Source: Clostridia bacterium (GTDB lineage Bacteria; Bacillota; Clostridia; Oscillospirales; CAG-272). Taken from it: 8,853 nucleotides of DNA. The stretch lies in NCBI GenBank assembly GCA_017452215.1, contig JAFTMU010000346.1, forward strand, positions 1-8,853, read 5' to 3'. A program made the position numbers and the translations under genes. This document shows, in pieces, positions 4,925 to 8,853 of the stretch. The notes under the pieces were generated by a model. That model ran no database searches, was not told the DNA's origin, and saw only the letters and a program-made list of their open reading frames with translations. Numbering within the stretch: the first letter of the stretch is position 1; each line of letters starts with the position of its first letter.

Positions 4925-5467
4925 ATGAAAGAAATTGACTACTTGTATCAAACGGCAATTTTCTATAAAGAAAATTTGGCAAATAGAAGATTTAAAATAA
5001 CGATTAGAAGAAAAGATGAAGAGCAGAGTATAGAGCTTCTCTTTTTGCCGTGTCACTTTTATCACTTGGCTGGGCTACATAAATTAACCGATTTGCCCTT
5101 TTTGAAACGTAGCTCAGAAAATATTTACCGAGAAATATTATCTCAAAAAATCTCGTGTTCGGATATACAAAAAAGTGAGCATATTAATGAAATGTCAGAC
5201 AGATTAATTCATCATGAAGAAATGTTTAATCTGTTAAATGCAAACTCATTATATTTCAAATCTTTACACGGACATTTCAAAAGCATATCTGCAGATTGTG
5301 TCTTAACCAATACAATTACCGCTAACGAGAGATATAGCTTTTTGTTTATGAAACGCAGTGAGAGTGTATATTTTCCATGTTCTTTTTTTACAAGAAATGA
5401 ACAGAAAGAATACACAAAAGAAGGCACAAAATGGACTGTTTTATCAATCACAGAAATACCAAAATAA
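4925..5467 (+). CDS. PBECR4-like nuclease-domain protein (180 aa)
   Basis: ATG 4925 has GGAAG 7 bases upstream; a longer start at 4898 would lie inside the terminator stem and is rejected. The protein is soluble, with no signal or membrane segment. Its N-terminal part reads R-F-K-I-T-I-R-R, then E-L-L-F-L-P-C-H-F-Y-H47-L-A-G-L-H52-K-L-T-D (37-56), the strand and 'H-L-x-G-L-H-K-L-x-D' signature I associate with PBECR4 domains (phage Barnase-EndoU-ColicinE5/D-RelE-like nucleases). The C-terminal part holds Y-S-F-L-F-M-K-R, then Y-F-P-C-S-F-F, and ends Y-T-K-E-G-T-K-W-T-V-L-S. H47, H52 and K53 are candidate catalytic residues. Codon use is AT-rich, unlike the sugar genes to the right, suggesting transfer, possibly from a phage or mobile element. 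A strong terminator follows. RNase activity is inferred. Confidence 0.68.
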   Translation: MKEIDYLYQTAIFYKENLANRRFKITIRRKDEEQSIELLFLPCHFYHLAGLHKLTDLPFLKRSSENIYREILSQKISCSDIQKSEHINEMSDRLIHHEEMFNLLNANSLYFKSLHGHFKSISADCVLTNTITANERYSFLFMKRSESVYFPCSFFTRNEQKEYTKEGTKWTVLSITEIPK

Positions 5468-5507
5468 TACCATCTATTAAGCCCATAAAGGTCAACAAAC
5501 AAAACCT

Positions 5508-5547
5508 CGACAGAACCACCGCCGCATGGTGGGGTTCTGTCGTTTTT
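5508..5547 (+). terminator. Intrinsic terminator after the PBECR4-like gene
   Basis: CGACAGAACCACC (5508-5520) pairs with GGTGGGGTTCTGTCG (5528-5542), a long GC-rich stem with a two-base bulge, 7-base loop and TTTTT at 5543-5547. It isolates the AT-rich islet from the sugar operon. Confidence 0.9.
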
Positions 5548-5615
5548 ATTATCAAAACAGAAAAAAATGTAAAAAGTGCACAACAAAAACAGGAAAATAT
5601 GCACAAAAGATACAG

Positions 5616-5644
5616 TTGACAAATCCTTGTATTTGTGATATTCT
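5616..5644 (+). promoter_or_regulatory. Promoter of the glycoside uptake/hydrolysis operon
   Basis: TTGACA (5616-5621), 17 bases, TATTCT (5639-5644): perfect -35, 4 of 6 at the -10. The -35 context TTGACAAATC is identical to that of the promoter at 4683. Expected start is about 5651, giving a leader of about 120 bases. I see no clear catabolite-repression (cre) site close by. Confidence 0.7.
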
Positions 5645-5650
5645 ATATTA

Positions 5651-5773
5651 TAGATATGGTTAGGAGCGAGCGTGCTTCCGCCTCCTTAAATCAAGGATGT
5701 TGGGACAGGCTCCTCTTGGTATGTCTTGGTGTTCTTTAATCGTATCAAAATACAAAAACACATTGGAGGACAT
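5651..5773 (+). promoter_or_regulatory. Structured 5' leader of the symporter mRNA
   Basis: AGGAGC (5662-5667) can pair either with the nearby CTCCT (5682-5686) or perfectly with GCTCCT (5709-5714). CCTCC (5681-5685) and TCCTC (5711-5715) are each complementary to the symporter's own ribosome site GGAGGA (5765-5770). These mutually exclusive pairings could gate translation, but no known riboswitch class is recognisable. A 27-codon ATG reading frame at 5656 lacks a ribosome site and is not called. Confidence 0.35.
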
Positions 5774-7261
5774 ATGTCAAAAACAACACAACTTGACAAA
5801 AACGGCAAACGCAAATTCGGCATGTGGGATAAGGTTGCATATGCAGCAGGTGACTTCGGCTGCAACATGAGCTTTTCCCTCAAGGGCACGGTACAAACCT
5901 TCTGGCTGGTCTTTATGGCAATGGAGACAGGCCTACTCTCCGCACTTCTTCTCCTCGTTCAGATCTGGGACGCCGTCAATGACCCGCTGATCGGCTCTCT
6001 CATCGACGCAGACAGAAGAAAATACAAGATGGGCAAATTTAAGACCTACATTCTCATCGGCGCTATCGGACTGTTGGTTGCAGGTGCGCTGGTATTCATT
6101 CCCGTTCCGGGAGCTCCCGTTTGGATCAAGGCGATCCTGTTCATTCTGGGCTACATCGTTTGGGATGCTTGCTACACCATTGCAAACGTTCCCTACGGCT
6201 CCATGCTCTCCCTGGTTACCGAGGATGCAGGTGAAAGGGCACAGCTCTCCACTTGGAGATCTGTCGGCTCCATGGTGGGTAACATTCTTCCCACCGTTCT
6301 TCTCCCCATGCTGATCTGGCGCAAGGAGGTTGACGCCAACGGCAATCCGATCAAAAACCCCGAGACCGGCGTTCAGGTAGAGACTCTCTTGGGTGAAAGA
6401 GTGTTCTGGGTGGCTCTGATCATGGGTGTGCTCGGATTTATCGCATTTATCTTCATGATCAAAAAGATCACCATCCGTGTAGATGAAAACACCGTCAAGA
6501 CCAACGAATCCGAAAAGTTCAACGTGATCCGTGCATTTGCAAGCTTCATGAAGAACCGTCCCGCCGTGGGCGCAACCCTCGCCGCACTGGGCATGTTCCT
6601 TGGTATGAACTCCGCCGTTACCGCAAACACCATCATGTTTGCCACCTATTTCGGACAAGCATCCATGTCCGGTCTGATCCAGCTCGTTGGATTCCTTCCC
6701 ATGTTCGTTTTCATGCCCTTTATCAAGAAGCTGGTCAACCGCTTCGGTAAAAAGGAAGCCAGCGTTGCGGGAACTCTCGTTTCCCTCTTCGGCGGACTTT
6801 TGATGTTTGTATTCCCTCTCATTCCCAATAAAACCGTCGCCATGTGGACCTACGTAGGCGCCCTTGGCATCTTCGGCTTCGGTATGGGTATTTACACCTG
6901 CGTCTCCTGGGCACTCATGGCAGATGCCATCGACTACAACGAGTGGAAGACCGGCAGACGTGAGGAGGGTACGGTCTATTCTCTGCACTCCTTCTTCCGT
7001 AAGCTGGCGCAGGGCGTTGGTCCCTCCATCGTGCTTCTCGTGATGGGAGCATTGGGATACGTTTCCGACCTTGGCACCCAAGGACAAAGCGCAGCCACCG
7101 CCTACAATATGTGCTGGCTGGTTGCAGGGCTTTACATGGTCAGCGCAGTGCTGCAATTCGTGGGCATTGCCTTGATCTACAACCTTGACAAAAAGACCAT
7201 GGCTGTCATGCAGGCAGAGCTGGACGAGCGTCACGCAGGCGCTTCCACCGACGCTGAATAA
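5774..7261 (+). CDS. GPH-family cation:glycoside symporter (MelB/GusB/XylP-like, 495 aa)
   Basis: ATG 5774 has GGAGGA immediately upstream; an earlier TTG at 5726 is less likely. Length and about 12 membrane segments fit the glycoside-pentoside-hexuronide:cation symporter family of the MFS superfamily. Family marks: N-terminal K-x-x-Y-A-A-G-D-F-G (20-29); helix-II W-D66-A-V-N-D70-P-L-I-G, equivalent to the sodium/sugar aspartates D55 and D59 of MelB; A-N-V-P-Y-G-S after helix IV; and DAIDYNEWKTGRREEGTVYS in the second half. It would import an oligosaccharide or glycoside coupled to Na+ or H+. The GH2 gene 88 bases downstream indicates a galactoside or glucuronide. Its GC-rich third positions create a long antisense open frame that is only a shadow. 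Family sure, substrate inferred. Confidence 0.93.
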   Translation: MSKTTQLDKNGKRKFGMWDKVAYAAGDFGCNMSFSLKGTVQTFWLVFMAMETGLLSALLLLVQIWDAVNDPLIGSLIDADRRKYKMGKFKTYILIGAIGLLVAGALVFIPVPGAPVWIKAILFILGYIVWDACYTIANVPYGSMLSLVTEDAGERAQLSTWRSVGSMVGNILPTVLLPMLIWRKEVDANGNPIKNPETGVQVETLLGERVFWVALIMGVLGFIAFIFMIKKITIRVDENTVKTNESEKFNVIRAFASFMKNRPAVGATLAALGMFLGMNSAVTANTIMFATYFGQASMSGLIQLVGFLPMFVFMPFIKKLVNRFGKKEASVAGTLVSLFGGLLMFVFPLIPNKTVAMWTYVGALGIFGFGMGIYTCVSWALMADAIDYNEWKTGRREEGTVYSLHSFFRKLAQGVGPSIVLLVMGALGYVSDLGTQGQSAATAYNMCWLVAGLYMVSAVLQFVGIALIYNLDKKTMAVMQAELDERHAGASTDAE

Positions 7262-7275
7262 CAACGATCTTCTTT

Positions 7276-7304
7276 GGTGTCCGACCTTAGTCGGACACCC
7301 TTTT
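7276..7304 (+). terminator. Intra-operon hairpin, leaky terminator or mRNA stabiliser
   Basis: GGTGTCCGAC (7276-7285) pairs perfectly with GTCGGACACC (7290-7299) around loop CTTA, followed by C and only TTTT then AAGG. The stem is strong but the T-tail is short, so partial termination or protection of the upstream message is likely. No convincing promoter lies between it and the GH2 start at 7350. Confidence 0.65.
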
Positions 7305-7349
7305 AAGGATATTGCAACAAAAAACATTGATACAAGAACGGAGAAAAGC

Positions 7350-8853
7350 ATGAGACAGATCATCAACCTGAACGAAAATTGGCTCTTTCAAAAAAATTGC
7401 TCGGACGTCACCGCCCGTGACGGCGAGCTGATCAATCTTCCCCACACCTGGAATGCGCAGGACGGTCAGGACGGCGGCAACGACTATTTCCGTGGTGCTT
7501 GCCTTTACGTCAAGACCATCAAAAAGGCAGACCTCCCCGTGGCGGACCGCTATTTTATTGAATTCCGTGGCGCCAACTCCTCGGCAGACGTGTACGTGGG
7601 CGGTGAGAAGCTTGCCCATCACGACGGCGGATACTCCACCTGGCGTGTGGATCTGACCGAGAAGCTCTCTGACGTGACCGAGGTTGCCGTGGTAGTGGAC
7701 AACTCCCCCAACGACCGAGTCTACCCCCAGATGGCGGACTTCACCTTCTACGGAGGACTCTACCGCAGCGTGAACCTGATTGCCGTCAACGACTCCCACT
7801 TTGATCTGGAATACTACGGCGGCACGGGGCTGATGATCACCCCCAAGATCAACGGTGCGAACGCTGACATTGACGTGACCGTATACGTCAAGAACCTCAA
7901 AGAGGGACAAAAGCTGGTCTACGCCATTTATGACAAGGAAGAAAACGAGCTACAAAAGATCGAGAGCACCGAGACCAACGTCTCCTTCCACATTGAAAAC
8001 GTGCATCTTTGGAACGGACGCCGAGATCCTTACCTCTACTGTTGTGAGGTGGAGATCGTAGAGAACGGCGAGGTCCTCGACAATGTATGCTCCCGCTTTG
8101 GCTGCCGCTCCTACCGTGTGGATCCCGACAACGGCTTTATCCTTAACGGCGAGGAGTATCCCCTCCGAGGAGTCTCCCGCCATCAGGATCGCTGGGGCGT
8201 TGGAAACGCTCTCCTTCCCGAGCATCACAAGGAGGACATCGACCTGATCATGGAGGTGGGTGCCACCACCATTCGTCTTGCTCACTATCAGCACGATCAG
8301 TATTTCTACGATCTGTGCGACGAAATGGGTCTTGTCATCTGGGCAGAGATCCCCTATATCTCCAAGCACATGCCCGCAGGACGGGAGAACACCATCTCAC
8401 AGATGAAGGAGCTGATCACGCAAAACTATAACCACGCCTCCATCTGCGTCTGGGGTCTCTCCAACGAGATCTCCATCGGCGGCTCGGACGAGGATCTCTT
8501 GGAAAACCACCGCATCCTCAACGATCTGGTCCACCAGATGGACAAAACGAGATTGACGACCATCGCTGCCGTTTCCATGTGCAAGATGGACGATCCTTAT
8601 TTGCAGATCCCCGATCTTGTTTCCTACAACCACTACTTCGGTTGGTACGGCGGTGAGACCGATATGAACGGACCTTGGTTCGACAAGTTCCATGCTACCC
8701 ACCCCAACATTCCCATCGGTTGCTCCGAGTACGGATGCGAGGCGCTCAACTGGCACACCAGCGACCCCAAGCAGGGGGACTACACCGAGGAGTATCAGGC
8801 ATACTACCATGAGGAATTGATCCGTCAGTTCTTCTCCCGTAAGTTCATCTGGG
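7350..8853 (+). CDS. Glycoside hydrolase family 2 enzyme (beta-galactosidase/beta-glucuronidase type), 3' end missing
   Basis: ATG 7350 has GGAG 6 bases upstream; 501 codons are in the window without a stop. No signal peptide, so cytoplasmic. Order: a jelly-roll sugar-binding domain (to about residue 150; N-W-L-F, L-P-H-T-W-N, D-G-G-Y-S-T-W, F-Y-G-G-L-Y-R), an Ig-like domain (about 155-255; D-P-Y-L-Y, F-G-C-R), then the TIM barrel from G-F-I-L-N-G (about 262), with L-R-G-V-S-R-H-Q-D-R and T-I-R-L-A-H-Y. The acid/base is Glu373 in W-G-L-S-N-E-I and the nucleophile is Glu460 in G-C-S-E-Y-G, as in the GH2 retaining mechanism. It would hydrolyse the glycoside imported by the upstream symporter. 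Galactoside specificity is likelier from the R-G-V-x-R-H form, but the glucuronidase N-x-K motif would lie beyond the edge. Confidence 0.92.
   Translation, partial: MRQIINLNENWLFQKNCSDVTARDGELINLPHTWNAQDGQDGGNDYFRGACLYVKTIKKADLPVADRYFIEFRGANSSADVYVGGEKLAHHDGGYSTWRVDLTEKLSDVTEVAVVVDNSPNDRVYPQMADFTFYGGLYRSVNLIAVNDSHFDLEYYGGTGLMITPKINGANADIDVTVYVKNLKEGQKLVYAIYDKEENELQKIESTETNVSFHIENVHLWNGRRDPYLYCCEVEIVENGEVLDNVCSRFGCRSYRVDPDNGFILNGEEYPLRGVSRHQDRWGVGNALLPEHHKEDIDLIMEVGATTIRLAHYQHDQYFYDLCDEMGLVIWAEIPYISKHMPAGRENTISQMKELITQNYNHASICVWGLSNEISIGGSDEDLLENHRILNDLVHQMDKTRLTTIAAVSMCKMDDPYLQIPDLVSYNHYFGWYGGETDMNGPWFDKFHATHPNIPIGCSEYGCEALNWHTSDPKQGDYTEEYQAYYHEELIRQFFSRKFIW

Noticed and set aside
5571..5585. 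Catabolite-repression (cre) site near TGTAAAAAGTGCACA
   Set aside because: Lacks the central CG and has the wrong length for a cre site.
5656..5739. 27-codon ATG frame in the symporter leader
   Set aside because: No ribosome site and only about 5 bases after the expected transcript start; no protein-like character.
5933..7366. Long minus-strand open frame of 477 codons
   Set aside because: Lies antisense to the symporter gene; rich in Cys, His and Gly with no recognisable fold and no ribosome site. It arises from the GC-rich third positions of the real gene.
1..8853. CRISPR array, tRNA or rRNA genes, insertion sequences with transposase
   Set aside because: No regularly spaced repeats, no tRNA cloverleaf or rRNA sequence, and no transposase or integrase ORF were found on either strand.

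Overview
The window looks like chromosome of a Gram-positive Bacillota, most likely an anaerobic gut-type member of the Clostridia. The grounds are strong GG-rich Shine-Dalgarno sites, sigma-A type promoters, short U-tailed intrinsic terminators, a lipoprotein signal, a GPH-family sugar symporter next to a GH2 glycosidase, and a small protein resembling the clostridial DUF6514 family. Genus cannot be read from the sequence. Base composition is mosaic: the sugar genes on the right are clearly GC-richer, while roughly 4640-5470 and the first 500 bases are AT-rich.

Left part (1-1125). The 5' end of a minus-strand XRE-type repressor gene runs off the window. Its upstream region carries two similar TA-rich palindromes, one lying on the gene's own -10 box, as expected for autoregulation. 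Facing right, a two-gene unit (a small XRE-type HTH protein, then a DUF6514-like protein, joined by an ATGA overlap) ends in a clear terminator.

Middle part (1126-4541). After a second, two-way terminator and a MITE-like nested palindrome come small membrane or exported proteins of unknown function. Three transcription units start from the same 31-bp promoter/ribosome-binding module: a 109-aa two-helix membrane protein, a 195-aa membrane protein followed by a lipoprotein, and an 88-aa membrane-anchored zinc ribbon. The lipoprotein gene is interrupted. Two homologous halves, each with a calcium-loop-like D-x-N-x-D-G motif, lie in one continuous frame broken by a single TAA at 3212-3214.

AT-rich islet (about 4640-5547). 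A consensus promoter (TTGACA-17-TATAAT) drives a predicted structured RNA of about 190 nt ending in an intrinsic terminator. Sixteen bases after that terminator starts a 180-aa gene resembling PBECR4-type (Barnase/EndoU/colicin/RelE-like) nuclease domains. Promoter, structured RNA, terminator and nuclease-like ORF in that order make this the most interesting part of the window: it could be a stand-alone ncRNA, an attenuator, or an RNA-controlled toxin.

Right part (5616-8853). This is a sugar-use operon: a promoter, a leader of about 120 nt, a GPH cation:glycoside symporter, an intergenic perfect 10-bp hairpin with a weak T-tail, and the first 501 codons of a GH2 beta-galactosidase/beta-glucuronidase-type enzyme with both catalytic glutamates visible. 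The symporter would import a glycoside that the intracellular GH2 enzyme hydrolyses.
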